Source: Brachycybe producta
Taxonomy: Eukaryota > Arthropoda > Diplopoda > Playtdesmida > Andrognathidae
Direction of reading: 5' to 3'
NCBI GenBank assembly: GCA_036925085.1
Contig: JAUPFP010000005.1
Coordinates: 9,430,498 to 9,494,497 of the forward strand
DNA: 64,000 nucleotides
Numbering within the stretch: position 1 is the stretch's first letter; each line of letters starts with the position of its first letter. This document shows, piece by piece, positions 14,836-27,200 of the stretch. The notes below the pieces were generated by a model. It made no database searches, was not told where the DNA came from, and saw only the letters and a list, made by a program, of their open reading frames with translations. The position numbers and the translations under genes are program-made.

Positions 14836-15345
14836 AATGCATTTAAATAATAAACGTGTTCTACAGAGCCCTGCGAAGGGCAAACAAACAATATGTCCTC
14901 GAATTCAAATTACTCAGTTAATAATTTAAAAAAATTGAGTTAATACTTAAATATAAATATATAAACTATTGACAAAATATTGATTATTTCAATTTAAAAT
15001 ATTAATAAGTCAATTTTTATTTGGTTTATGTCCTTAACTGGATTCCGTATAATACCTTGTACAATGTACACGCTAAATGAATTCAAATTAAATGTGTTTA
15101 AATGAATTATACGGAATCCAGTTAAAGACATGAACCCAAATAAAAATTGACTTTATTATTAATATTTTAAATTAAAATAATAAATCAATATTTTTTCAAT
15201 AGCTTATATAATATATATTATATTTAAGTATTAACTCAGTATTTTGAGATTATTAACTGAATAAATTGAAGGCGACATATTGTCCGTTTGCCCTTCACAG
15301 GGCTCTGTAGAGCGTGTTTAATACTGTATTTAAGTGCATTTAACT
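14836..15345. mobile_element. large foldback element
   Basis: Arms of roughly 220 bp pair around a centre near 15085. Outer ends are aatgcatttaaataat ... tacagagccctgcgaagggc and the complement on the right (gcccttcacagggctctgta). Inner ends are aactggattccgtataa and ttatacggaatccagtt. No ORF. Sequence related to its centre and right flank recurs at 59745-59825. Confidence 0.8.
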
Positions 15346-16731
15346 GAGCATGTGTGTCGACGGTATAATTCACCTAAACACATTTAATTTGAATTCATTT
15401 AACTCATGTGTGTGTGTGTACAAGGTATGAGCAAGTGGGTTCAGAACATGAAAACCCCTATTATTTTTCAATATTGAAGCCGTATTCAGGTGGGTTTTTT
15501 TAAGTTAAAGTTCAAGTGCCAAGTTTTTTTTCTTGAATTTGGACCTTATTTAGAAGGATAGATATTAATTGAACTGGAATAATCTGAGAGGGTCTTGTTT
15601 ATCAACGTTTTCTAAATGAGAAAGATAACAATTGGGGGGTTTGGTTTTTTTTTTGTTTCCCTAACGCGAAAATACACTAATTGGTTAGCATCTCTGGTTA
15701 TTAGGGCGCAAATCCCTCTATATTATGTGTGTTATGATGACAATGATTGCCGTATTACAGGGGTTGTTTGTTGAGGACACTTGAAAAAGGGGGGGGGGGG
15801 AAAGAAGATTTTAGGATTTTTTTTTTAACAATTCTCATAATCTTCTATTTAGATTAATGACAGGGCTGTGGAGCCAGATTTAAGTATGCGGGGCAAGCGA
15901 TGAGCAGCGGTGCCGGAAAAAAACGATGTTTAGTCAACATCGCGCGTGGCCCAATGTGGTTTGCCTCGCTCGCTGGGCCTGATAAACAATTGCTATAAAA
16001 ACACTTTCTCAGAAGATTTTTTTTTATATATTCACAATGTTTTTGTCTTTAATTTTGCACAGAAAATGATGAAAATTAAAAATCGAATATATTTTTAAAG
16101 AATTAATAGAAATTTAACCCAAAATAATAATAATAAAAAAACTTAAAAGAAATGTTGACCGAAAAAGAGTAAAAAAATATTAGAAATTTCAATGTTTTTT
16201 TTTTTTAATTTTCACATAATAATTTTAAATTAAAAATGAAATAAATTTTAGACAAAAATAACAAAATTTTGACCTAAAATAAGAAGAAAAAATTAAAACT
16301 GTTGGCAAAAAAAGGAAAATTCTTAGAGATTTTAACAGAAAGTAAATAAGTTTTCAAAATGAGGCTCTCACTTTTATTATTTCTCATAATTTTCATTTTC
16401 AAAATTTCGGCGTATTTTTTTTTGTTACAATTTTCACGAGAATTTTCGCCCATATTTTGTTTTTCTGTTTTTTTTTTTTCCAACCTAAAATGTGGGTCAT
16501 TGTTATTGGGTTCTCTCTTGTTTGGAAGTTGCATTATATAGTTCGTCTCTCTGTGATTATTTACTCCAAACATTAAAAGACCAGACTTATCACATTACAC
16601 ACACACAACTTCGATTGAGGTTATTAAACCAGGTCACCAACCACCACCCCTTTTGTCAACACAGTCCACCTTTTACCCCCTTCTTTTTTAGTTTCATTTT
16701 TTTTTTTTTCGAGGACAAGGGTGAATTTTTA
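15346..16731. other. gene-free AT-rich spacer
   Basis: Contains the rest of the 14836 repeat (15380-15426: cacatttaatttgaattcat and a TG run), poly-T and poly-A blocks. ORFs of 60-99 codons on both strands at 16274-16743 have T/A-run composition and no family likeness. Confidence 0.5.
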
Positions 16732-16944
16732 ACAGGCAATTAGAAATCGGGACAAACAGAAGTTGACTCCGCCCTTTTTTATGACAACCGGCAACTTCAA
16801 ATTGGTTTGTTGTGTGGTTTGACGTTGAAAAGGGCGGATCATGTGACGTCAGACTACATAACAAACCAATTAGAAGTAAGTTGCCGGTTGTCATAAAAAG
16901 GGCGGAGCCAACTTCTCTGTTCGTCTCGATTTCTAATTGCCTGT
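16732..16944. mobile_element. ACAGGC MITE, family A, copy 4
   Basis: 213 bp with full family A ends; flanks gaattttta and taattttta agree at 8 of 9 positions. TGACGTCA at 16844-16851. Confidence 0.88.
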
Positions 16945-17258
16945 TAATTTTTAAGGGTGGTTGCTGATGTTTCTTTATATTACTTATTAATTATGATCCT
17001 CACATCTGTAGTTATAATGTGAATACAAACATTAAGGTACGAAAACGCCTTGAAATTAGAATTAGATCCAAGGTAATTTTTTTTTTTTTCAAATGAGTTT
17101 TTCTTTTGTTTTTTATTTTTTTTTCTTCTTATGATGAAGAAGTACAAAAAAGGAGCGACATTTTTCGGAATAAGATGAATGAGTCAATGTGTGTAAATGG
17201 ATGGATTAGATAAGAGGTGACTTGTAGAGGAGAAAGGTCTTTTCAAGGAGGATTTTAG

Positions 17259-17408
17259 ACAGGCAGTTGGGCGCAGCCAAAAAAAAAATTTTTGTTAGCT
17301 CCTTCGCCCTTTTATGAGCATCAGACCAATAACAAACAGAATGAAACACGTAACAAACCTAAATAACCAATCAGAACGAACTTTTCTGGCTGCGCCCAAC
17401 TGCTTCTG
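17259..17408. mobile_element. ACAGGC MITE, family E, with 8-bp target duplication
   Basis: 150 bp, acaggcagttgggcgcagcc on the left and ggctgcgcccaactgcttct on the right. Direct repeat GATTTTAG on both sides (17251-17258 and 17409-17416). The internal cgcccttttatgagcatcag is related to the other ACAGGC families. Confidence 0.87.
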
Positions 17409-17521
17409 GATTTTAGGAGGTCCGTTTTATTGGAGTTAAAATGGTGACCTTCATAATGTCAGCTAGAAATCGCAATACTCTTTTGTGTTTTCTATAAACA
17501 ACTCTTGAGAGAAAAATAAAA

Positions 17522-17735
17522 CTTAAGTGTGTTTTAGAAACTAGAATAGTTGCTGATAAATTGATAATACTAAATGTTTTTTTTTTTTTCATGATTGGAT
17601 ATCTTTCAAAATAAACTTTTTATGACAAGTTTGAAAAATGGTAAAAAATAGTTTATCATGAAAATGTCAATGAAAATTGACATGAAATTTTTTTAGGGTA
17701 GGGCCTAATCTACTATTCTAGTTCTGAAAACAATT
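17522..17735. mobile_element. palindromic family G copy
   Basis: Left half gtgttttagaaactagaata then ctttcaaaataaacttttta; right half has atcatgaaaatg and tctactattctagttctgaa. Non-coding. Confidence 0.65.
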
Positions 17736-18736
17736 TTAATTTTTTCGTAATGTTTCGAAAAAAAAAAAAAGTTTGCTTGACGTTTTTGCGTCTAAATTTT
17801 CCAAAAAAAAATATGTATGGAGTTTAGCATTAGTCACTGCAGTGGAGCCATCTGGAGGGGACTATTCAGCCAGGTTAAGCGACTGAGCTCTTCTACCCCC
17901 TTCTTATTTCTAGTTTTATCTAAATTTCGCTCTTATGATAATAATAAGCCCCTTCTTAGGATTGTCGTCGTCAACAAATTATAAAAACAATAACTCTACA
18001 AGCAGCCGGTTGGCCTATGGCAGAGGGACCTTAAGATTTGTCAATATATAATAAACTACAATTGCAACATTGCAAATATAAAAAAATATAAATGCAGTCA
18101 TGAAAATCTAAACTCACAATTTATTAATGGTGATTCTAGTTTCTAATAAAAACGCTTTCAATTTGTGTAATGTTGCTTCTAAAATGTAGAACTTAAAAAA
18201 AAAATACAGTTGTGTATTTTTATTGTTCTTCATTTGCATATTAAGCAATGGCTGGCTGTTCATATAGAACGTCATTTGTTTCTCTGAAGATGAGAAAAAG
18301 AGATTTTCTAAGGGCTGAAGGGGGGAGGTAGGAGGGAGGGGGCAGTTAAGATGCAGTTGCCATGGTAACGCGAACATAGCGAGAAAGGAGATAGTTTTCT
18401 ATGGTCCATCTGATGATCGACATAAAATACGGATCTATCTATCTGTCTATCTCACAATGGAGAAAGAGATTTCCTTTCCTCTCTCTCTCTCTATTGACTT
18501 TTTGCTTTCTGTTTCTTTCATCCTCTCCTTCCTTCCTGATGATCATTTGGGAGTTTTGTTTTCGATCGGGAATTTTTCTCTCTCTCTCTCGCGCTCTGTT
18601 TTTCTTGACCTAATTTCGTTCTTTTTATATAAAAATTGGCCAAAAGGAGTGAAAGAGTGTGAAAAAGCCTACCATTGATTTGCATTACTGGGTGTGTAAG
18701 CAGCATGATAAGTCTCCTTCCATCAGGGGAAATAAT
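17736..18736. other. gene-free spacer
   Basis: A slightly GC-richer patch at 17815-18040 and a TC-rich stretch at 18478-18600. No exon supported. Confidence 0.45.
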
Positions 18737-18932
18737 ACTGAAGCTGGGTACAGACGGTCAATTCTGAATTGTACAACATTTTGGGTTTCTTTTGAAACTT
18801 TTATTGGGGACAGCGCTTACTCCTCTCCCTCTTTGTGCTGTTTTTAATAATTGTTTATTTTTCTATTTTTGCAAATCAATTACGGTTTGAACAAGTTCTT
18901 ACGTTCAGAATTGATCGTATGTATCCGCCTTT
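18737..18932. mobile_element. small TIR element (family N)
   Basis: Ends ctgggtacagacggtcaattctg and, inverted, cagaattgatcgtatgtatcc; a longer relative is at 56805-57235. Non-coding. Confidence 0.65.
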
Positions 18933-18994
18933 AAAAAAAAACGAAACAAAAGCTTTTTTTATGAGTTAAAGACTAGAAGGGTAGCTAAAAAGTA

Positions 18995-19664
18995 GAGGTG
19001 GGGAAGAGTACTAAATTTTCTCGAATCCGAATTCTAAGAAGTTTTCGAATCTCTCGAATCCTTCCTATATTATCCATTAAGAAAGATACAAATAAATGAA
19101 ATAATATTAAATATTAAATTATTAATAATAATAAAAAACAAGTGTGGCAACACTCAGGGTCGCCACAAGGTGATTATATTGGTGATCCGGGTACAACACC
19201 GAAATTCACCGGTTTTGTTGTTAGTGATCGCTTCTATTGGACGTCAATTGGAGTTAAAACTAAAAAAAGCGCGAAGATTCGAGCTTTCGAATCTCGAATA
19301 TTTTTCAAGATTCGCCGGTTTTGTTGTTAGTGATCGCTTCTATTGGACGTCAATTGGAGTTAAAACTAAAAAAAGCGCGAAGATTCGAGCTTTCGAATCT
19401 CGAATATTTTTCAAGATTCGCCGGTTTTGTTGTTAGTGATCGCTTCTATTGGACGTCAATTGGAGTTAAAACTAAAAAAAGCGCGAAGATTCGAGCTTTC
19501 GAATCTCGAATATTTTTCAAGATTCGCCGGTTTTGTTGTTAGTGATCGCTTCTATTGGACGTCAATTGGAGTTAAAACTAAAAAAAGCGCGAAGATTCGA
19601 GCTTTCGAATCTCGAATATTTTTCAAGATCCGAGATCCGGCGAGGATTCGAATGTCCCATTCCT
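18995..19664. mobile_element. family Q element with internal tandem array
   Basis: Bounded by ggggaagagtactaaatttt and gaggattcgaatgtcccat, which resemble the ends of a second copy at 58812-59168. The interior is dominated by four 106-bp tandem units. No coding potential; the apparent ORFs are frame-shifted readings of the repeat. Confidence 0.75.
19203..19626 (+). repeat. 4 x 106-bp tandem repeat
   Basis: Units start at 19203, 19309, 19415 and 19521. Units 2-4 look identical by eye; unit 1 differs only near its start. Each unit contains ggttttgttgttagtgatcg, gcgcgaagattcgagctttc and ctcgaatatttttc, with an internal palindrome around TTCGAGCTTTCGAA. Confidence 0.95.
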
Positions 19665-19671
19665 ACTAAAA

Positions 19672-20602
19672 AGCATTCTATTTTAATTAATTGGCGACGA
19701 GTGTAGTTTTGCCACCAAATGGAGGTTGCAAGCGCCACATTTACCTTACATTATTTACACAAGTATTATTCTATGGAGAGCCCTCTTTAAGATGTAAACG
19801 CCTCTTCAACTCTTTTGATTGGTTCAGGTACAAACTAGAAAGTGTCTAATTTTAAAAGATCAAAATAACAATACTCGTCTTAATTTGATCCATTTTTACT
19901 CGTCTTAAGATTTTCTAAAAACACTTTTCTTCTTGAGTTTTATCTTCTTCTTGAAGTTGTTTTGAAAAGGCGGAATTGAACCGTGAATTAATTCTTAGTG
20001 ACGTTTTAACGTTGAAAGTCAGCTGTAATAACTTCAATTAATTACAATAATTAAGTAAACGGAAAAAGGAGGAGGAGTCAATCTTGTTATTTGTCTTTTA
20101 TCTTATTTTTAAATAGGCGCACTTGTTTGGTTTTTCTAGTTGAGACTGATTTAAGTGTTTTGTTGTAATTCCGCTTTTGTCGACCTTCATAGAATAATAA
20201 TAATAATTATGTTATTTATTACATAGTGTAATTATTTCGGATGACAACGCGTCTTGAAAAAAAAAAAAGACAAAAAAAAATATCGTGTATTTTAGAATTG
20301 TCGCTTATTTTTTAATTTATTTGGTCTTTTTTGTTGTTTTTGTTAATTTGAAGGACAACAAGATGTAAAAATCAGATCGTAAAGATTACAATCTATTAGT
20401 TTATTTTTTTAGTTTATAATACTATTATTATAAATAATAATGTTTAAAACTTTTAATAACATCAAAGGGTGGTTTTTTGATGGATTAAGAGGAGCTCCAT
20501 AGAAAAAAAAAAATACTTGTGTACATTGCAAGGTAGATGGCGCCTGCAACCTCCATAGGTGGCAAACTACACTCGCTGCCAATTAGTTGAAATAGAATGC
20601 AG
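19672..20602. mobile_element. TIR element with ~110-bp inverted ends (family O)
   Basis: The left end gcattctattttaattaatt... through ctatggagagccctcttta pairs with the complement of the right end (20490-20600: aagaggagctccatag ... gaaatagaatgc). The 700-bp centre has no ORF above 60 codons. Probably a deleted derivative of a larger DNA transposon. Confidence 0.75.
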
Positions 20603-20685
20603 TCTCCTTTTAGCTCTAAAAACGTCCAAAACAACCTTAATTACGAGCACGTGACAAACTTATACCCAGAAAAACATATTATAAG

Positions 20686-20878
20686 ACAGGCATCTGTAGA
20701 CAGCTTCAGACTTTTTTTTACTCCTCCCTTTTATGAGCGTCAGACCAAATATCAACCAATTGGAAATAAAAAGGGCGGGGAATGTGACATCAGACCCAGT
20801 AACAAACCAGTTAGAAATTGATGACGCCCATAAAAGGGCGGATCCAAAGAAATTCTGAAGCTGTCTACAGATGCCTGT
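20686..20878. mobile_element. ACAGGC MITE, family B, copy 2
   Basis: Same ends as 13913-14108 (acaggcatctgtagacagct / gctgtctacagatgcctgt), 193 bp. Confidence 0.87.
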
Positions 20879-21339
20879 CATATTAAGGTGGAAGAGAGAG
20901 CGCGCGCGTAGAGAAATAGCGATGACGCAATTAAAAGTTTGCCACGTGACAAAAAGTAAGAAGGTGAGTCAAGAGTTGGAAGAGTGTCTTCAGTATATTT
21001 CTATGGGAGGGCTGGTGGCGCCATCTAATGCTACGCGGACAAAATAAATGATCCACTTGCATTTTTAGGTCTAAAAATTGATTATGATTGAAAAGGTGTC
21101 CGGTGGTGGTGATTAATCATTCTTTTGTTTATAAAACAATGAGTGATATACAGTAATAATAATAATAATTAATAATAACGCATCAATTTCTATCAGTTTT
21201 TATATCTTGATGTCTTATTTTTCAAAGTCTTTCTGTGATAATTACATCAATTTTTTTTTATTAAATGGCTCTTGATTGAGGTAGGGTGTGTTCACACCTT
21301 GAAGAAAATATTAAGATGTTTCAGAAGAGTAATATATAG

Positions 21340-22930
21340 TGTTAAGAAGAAATTGAAGATTTGTTAGAAACTTAGAAAAGTAGCTGCTGAATCGTATTAT
21401 TTTTTAATGTTGAGGTTTCCCCCCCCCCCCAATAATAAACTTACGGAGCCCTGTAAAGGACATGCGAGAATTTATTTAAAAAAAAATCTCGTCGTGTCGA
21501 CTTTTAATTTTTTTTTTATTCTTCCATGTTAATTATGTCATGTTGCGCGCACCATACTCTGATAATGCAACAATAGTTTAATTATTAGAGTATGGTGCGC
21601 GCAACATGGCGTAATTAACATGGCCGAATAAAATAGATTAAAAATTGGAAATGTGGAAATTAAAAAAAATTGCAAAAGTCCTCTGCAGCGCTCCATATAA
21701 ACTTTTTAAAGACAAAAATTAAAAAAAATATATCGTCTGCTTAATGTTGTGTTATTTTTAAACTTAAATGGTATCGACATGGAATTACAAATTAACTGAT
21801 TGAGCTTACCTTTCTAGTTTCTAAAATAATTTCAATAAAACAAGGTGTTTCTATATTTTAAACTAATTTAGAAGGTTAAAGATCAAGTTCCTTTTTGGAA
21901 ATATAAAAGATGGCTGAAAAGTTAAATTCTCTTCAAACACTTCTAAAAACACATATATAAAAAAAACTCAAGTGTTTTAGAAACTAGAATGGGTTAAAAT
22001 TTCAAATATTTTTGACACGTTTTATTAAAATAAACTTTTTATTATTCAAGTTTTAAAGTGAAAAATATAAATTAACAACTTTGAAACTTGAATAATAAAA
22101 AAGTTCATTTTGAAGTTGTTTGCGGTCCCTGCTGTTCCCATTATTAAATCTACATAAGAATTGAAATTCAATTTTTATTTAGTCATTTTTTTTAACTGCT
22201 GACTGTGTAAATACGGCATTGAATAAATTTTTTTCACATTTAAGATGAGCAGCAGCTTGTAAGTTTTAGAAACTAGAAGGGTAGCTGTATCACTTAAAGG
22301 TATTTTCATGTTGATGAAGGTATCTTTCAAAATAAACTTTTTTACGAACATAAATTTAAAAAATACCATCTACTTCAAAATTGGAGGTAATCTTCAAACT
22401 GATATAAACGTTTATTTTAAAATATATATATCTATACGAAAATAACCTTAAATGACTGAGCTATCATTCTAGTTTCTAAAAAAAAAAACACTTTCTAGTT
22501 TTTCTTATGTTTGTTACTGACAGAATGAATTTTCAAAAAATAAACTTTTTTACAAACAAAAATTAAAAAATAGCGTCTACTTTAAAATTGGAGGTGATTT
22601 TCAAACTGACATAAAAATTATTTTAAAATATACGAAAATAACCTTAAATGATTGAGCTACCATTCTAGTTTCTAAAAAAAAACACTTTCTAGTTTCTCTT
22701 ACGTAAACTTTTCAAAATAAACTTTTTTACGAAAATAAGTTTAAAAAATACCATCTACTTTAAAATTGAAGATAATTTTGCAAACTGATATAAAACAGTT
22801 TATTTAAAAAAAAATGACCTTAAGTGGTTGACCTACCATTCTAGTTTTTTTAAAAAAATAAACTTTCTAGTTACTGTTAAAATTTGCTCTTGACAGACAG
22901 AATAACCAGAATTTTGAGGGTCGTTTACAC
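21340..22930. repeat. cluster of family G palindromic copies
   Basis: At least five G halves in a row (about 21355, 21810-22110, 22262-22490, 22500-22690, 22695-22920), each with aaactagaa-type ends, aaaataaacttttt and atcnnctactttaaaattg. The copies are diverged, and the 21441-21697 element lies among them. No gene. Confidence 0.65.
21441..21697. mobile_element. palindromic element with GGAGCCCTG ends
   Basis: Outer ends acggagccctgtaaaggaca and, inverted, agtcctctgcagcgctccat. The core is a strong hairpin with about 37-bp arms (ccatgttaattatgtc...gcgcgcaccatactct) and a loop of about 27 nt. Related ends occur near 12064 and in the 14836 foldback. Confidence 0.7.
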
Positions 22931-23444
22931 CCGAAAACCACCTAAAATATGTACTTTTTTTAAAAGGAAGGAAATATTTTTCAAAGAAACCTTTACCTAA
23001 TTTTTCCAAAGGTAAAAAAAACAACAAAAAGAAGAGAACATAATAAAGGTTAATTAACATAATTTAGGTTAACATATAGGAGATTCAAGAGACACTGTAC
23101 GTCTGAATTGTGATGTCACACAGGGACAACAAATAAAGATAGAAAATAAAAATTTCTGAAGGATATGACAATAGATATAACAATAGAAAACAAAAACAAG
23201 TCATTTAGTAATGAAGTTAAATTTACAAGAATTAAGTTTTTCCCAACCAAAAAAACGATCATCAAGTTTAATATATATTTTTCGAGAGTTATTTCGAAAC
23301 AATACTTGTTTGAATCCGGTTGTTGGAAAGAGAGAGAGTATTTTACAGAATTTGTTATTCAGAACACACACACATAAGAGACTGATTCAATTATGATGAG
23401 ATCTGGCTCTGGCCCACTTGCTGCTCTATTGGTCTTGTGTTCTC

Positions 23445-23509
<65 letters not shown>

Positions 23510-23881
23510 TGTTTGTGGGGTGTCAGTTACGAATGTGATCCAACATTTTTGGCTTCTTCGTTTTAGATCCTTTTAGAAAAAAGAAAAAAAAAGTGTCTTC
23601 GTCTCCTTATAATATTATTAATAGTTATTATTATTATAAACTGGGTTTCGTTTCGTCGTCGTCGTCGTTGTTTTTGTAGAAAAAGGTGCCAAGTAGGACC
23701 AAAGTGGTTAAGTTACAAGTTACTTTTTCTCATTACACACTTTATTCATTGCCAACTTTGTTTTTGTGATCCATATCTTTAGAAGTTTAGCTGGGTTCTT
23801 TCTTCTTCTCAACAACTTAACGTTAAATACATAAATACTTCGTTATATTTATTAAGTTTGTTTTGTTGTTGTCTTCATTTC
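22931..23881. other. spacer or intron upstream of RNF19
   Basis: Includes a TC microsatellite at 23449-23506. Ends in a good acceptor (gttgtcttcatttcag, AG at 23882-23883) for the RNF19 leader exon, so part or all is probably a 5' UTR intron. Confidence 0.5.
23449..23506. repeat. TC microsatellite
   Basis: Uninterrupted (TC)n of nearly 60 bp. Confidence 0.97.
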
Positions 23882-24005
23882 AGATAACGAGTTTCGGAAA
23901 ACAAAAAAAAAAGAAAGAGATCTTTAAAAACGGAATCGAGGAGAAGAATAACAGAAATTCTGTTTTGAAGAGTGCCAAAGGAGAATTTTATAAGAACGAA
24001 AGAAG

Positions 24006-24225
24006 ATGAACTGTGCCGGCAGCGAAGGAGATTCGCACTCCGTCTGTTCGTCTCGACCTTCGGCAAATCCTAAAATGAAGAAACGAGGTTTACGTCGATT
24101 TTCCATTCGACAGTTCTTCTATGCGAGTCCGCTTATGGGTCAGGAAATTCGTTATTCGTTTCTAATTGCTTTCGTTATGTGTCGATGTTTCTTTATGGGT
24201 GCTGAAAATTATGAGAGGGATGCAG

Positions 24226-24259
<34 letters not shown>

Positions 24260-27200
24260 GCAGAAATAATCTTGAAAGTCGTTCATTCGAGGCTTTTTGA
24301 TGTCACATTATTTTCCGTAACGTTTTTGCAACGCCGTAAGGACACATCGACATAATCAGAGTAAAATACTTTCGAGCGTTTTTTTGTTGTTGGTAAAGAT
24401 GTAGAAAGAGTGAATTTTGTTTCAAGTTGGTTGAAGGGATTACAGACTCTTTCGTCTTTTTAGTATCAACTTTTAACTTTTAGTAGAAATTCGAAGTTTG
24501 TTTTGATTCTAAAACCTTCTAAAACCGCCTTTAAGTGGCTTTGAAATTGTGTTTTCATCGATGTTTTTTTTTTTAATTGAAACCAGTTTTTTCTTCTTCT
24601 TTTGCAGCTCCCCATCGTCGTTTCACTCGTAACAAGAGTGCTCCTGAAGTGGATTCCCGTTCTGAGAGTAGTCTTTCGACACAAACGACTGCGAGTGGAG
24701 CAAGATCGAGAGGGAACACGACGGGTCGTAATGATTCGGTAAGATCCAAAATGGCGGCCGGTGGAGCAACGGCGAGTCTGTCATCAGATGTGGAGTCGAA
24801 CTCGAACGTTTCAAGTCAGAGTCTTCTTAAAAGTACCACGAGTCCCGTTCCTACGGAAGAAGGAGAAGATGACGAAGAAGTCGATTGTTCTCGGCTGATC
24901 GAATGTCCACTTTGTCTCGGCGAACTGACCATCGACTGTTTTCCGAAACTTTCTTCGTGTACACACCGTTCGTGCCTCGATTGTTTGCAACAGTATCTCA
25001 GGATCGAGATCGTCGAGAGTCGGTAAGAAGTTTTTAATTGATTGTTTTCACCTTCGTTTCAGATACAATTTCATCGATATTTTTCATTTGTTTCGAGTTT
25101 TTTTCAAAAGTAATAATTGTTTTTGTATTGAGTAATACACGAACAAATAGAGGCACATCACGATTATATGCAATTTTACATATTTTTAATTCGAGGCCGG
25201 AATCTTTGTAGTTTTCTTTTTCATTTTTTTCTAGAATTTCAACCCTGAATTGTTAGTTTAATTACATCATAACTACTCATTATAAGATGCATCAGCATAT
25301 ATTTATTTTTTTTTTTTTTGCATTGCATTATCAAAACTTTTGTCTTTTCTTTTTATCGGAATTAAGTACTATATGACGTACGCTATAAAGGAATTTGAAG
25401 GTTATGAAATGATTCAGTCAATATTTGATTGTCTTATTTGAATTCGCCTGGCAATTTGACGAACTATTAAAAATTATCTTATTACCTTACAGCAACTTAA
25501 GTGGATGTTGACTTTTATGTTTCACAGAATTTTGTTTTAGGAGACAATTCTCGTGTGGAATGAATTCAAGTTTGATTTGATTACAGTTGAAGAATCTGTT
25601 GTTTTAATGTTTTTAACGGTTTTTTGTGTGGTTATGGTTGGGTTGGTCGACACACAAACACGAGAAGACAATAATTTTTAATGTAAATAGAAATTACTGC
25701 CATCTCTCTATGATGATTTCTGTAATGAAAATAAAATACAGTTAGATTAACTAATAGATTATTTAAATAATGTGATGGAGAAAGTGGTGGGGCGAGGAAA
25801 AGAAAGTGAGAGAGAGATAATAAGAAAGAGAGGCAAGGTGTTTTATGCGTTTATTGTCTCTCTTGTATTTGCTTAAGAGTTTTATATAAGCAGCCATTGC
25901 AAAATATGCAGATATAAGAGAACAATATTACATTGAAGTTTAGTTATTCAGAAGCACCTTTAAAGCTGTAAATATATGGTCAATTTTGGCTTGTTCAATT
26001 CGTGTGTGCGTGCGATGGGAAGCTGAGTAAAAAAAAAGAGAAAAAATAGTCGTGGCTCACGCAAAACATCAAAAGAAAACGAAATACATTGACTATGTAT
26101 TTACAGCTTTAAAGAAGGAATTGAATGTGTTTTAGAAAATATCAGAGTAAATTAGTCACTTGAGCGTTGGTTATCTATCACACATTCATATTTTAGTTTT
26201 TCACTTAAAAGTTGGACCAGAAATTGAAAAAAAAGCATAAAATTCATCTTTTGAAAATAACAGTAAAATTGATATATTTTTAAACATATCAACATTACTA
26301 TTCTAGTTTCTAAAACACTTTGAAATTTCTTTTAATTTTGCTTCTGAAAGACAGAATAACCAGAGTTCGTGGTTTGTTTGCGCTTAAACCAGCTTTGAAG
26401 TTGTTTCTATTATATAGATATTCTATTTTATGAATAATTAAATTAAAACAGACAAAGTTGAACTAAGAATAATTGTTAATTTCAGCGTGAACATTTGCTG
26501 CCCCGAATGCACTGAGCCAATCCATCCAACGGATATTCGTGCAATCTTGAACGATGTGAACATTATGAACAAATACGAGGATTTCATGTTACGTAGAGTT
26601 CTTGCCACAGATCCAGATACGCGGTGGTGTCCTGCTCCCGACTGCAGGTTGTTTGTTTGTTTTTAATTAATTCATTGTCTTCAGTTGACCATGTATGGAT
26701 AATCTTTGTTTTGTTTAGTTTTGCCGTCGTTGCCACTGGTTGTGCTAGTTGCCCTCGTCTTCAGTGTGAACGACCAGGTTGTCAGACGTTCTTTTGCTAC
26801 CATTGCAAGCAAGAGTGGCATCCGAACCAGACTTGTGATGCTGCGCGTGCTCAACGTTCGCCCAATATTAGAGCTTCCTCTGTCAGTTTCGGTCAGGATT
26901 CGGCACAAAGTAACTTGATTTTACTTCATTCAAAAATGTTTGTAGAAATCTCCTTGTGTGGACAATTTTTTTCCGATTATGAGCTACTGTGTCTCAAAGT
27001 ACGAGCACATACAATTCTTTGTCTTATTGCACGCCTTTCTCGCAAAGCATACATCAACTCTGTAGTCTTAGCTTGAATTCTTGTGGCTCATAATCGAAAG
27101 AATACCCCAGTGTGGTTTAAAAACAACTTTATGGAAAATTTGGAAAGTGCTTTACAAGTTTACAGAGTTTACAAATTTATGTAAACATATTTTGAGTTTA

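Noticed and set aside
19142-19669. Series of overlapping 60-88 aa ORFs
   Set aside because: Each is the same 106-bp unit read in shifting frames; not coding.
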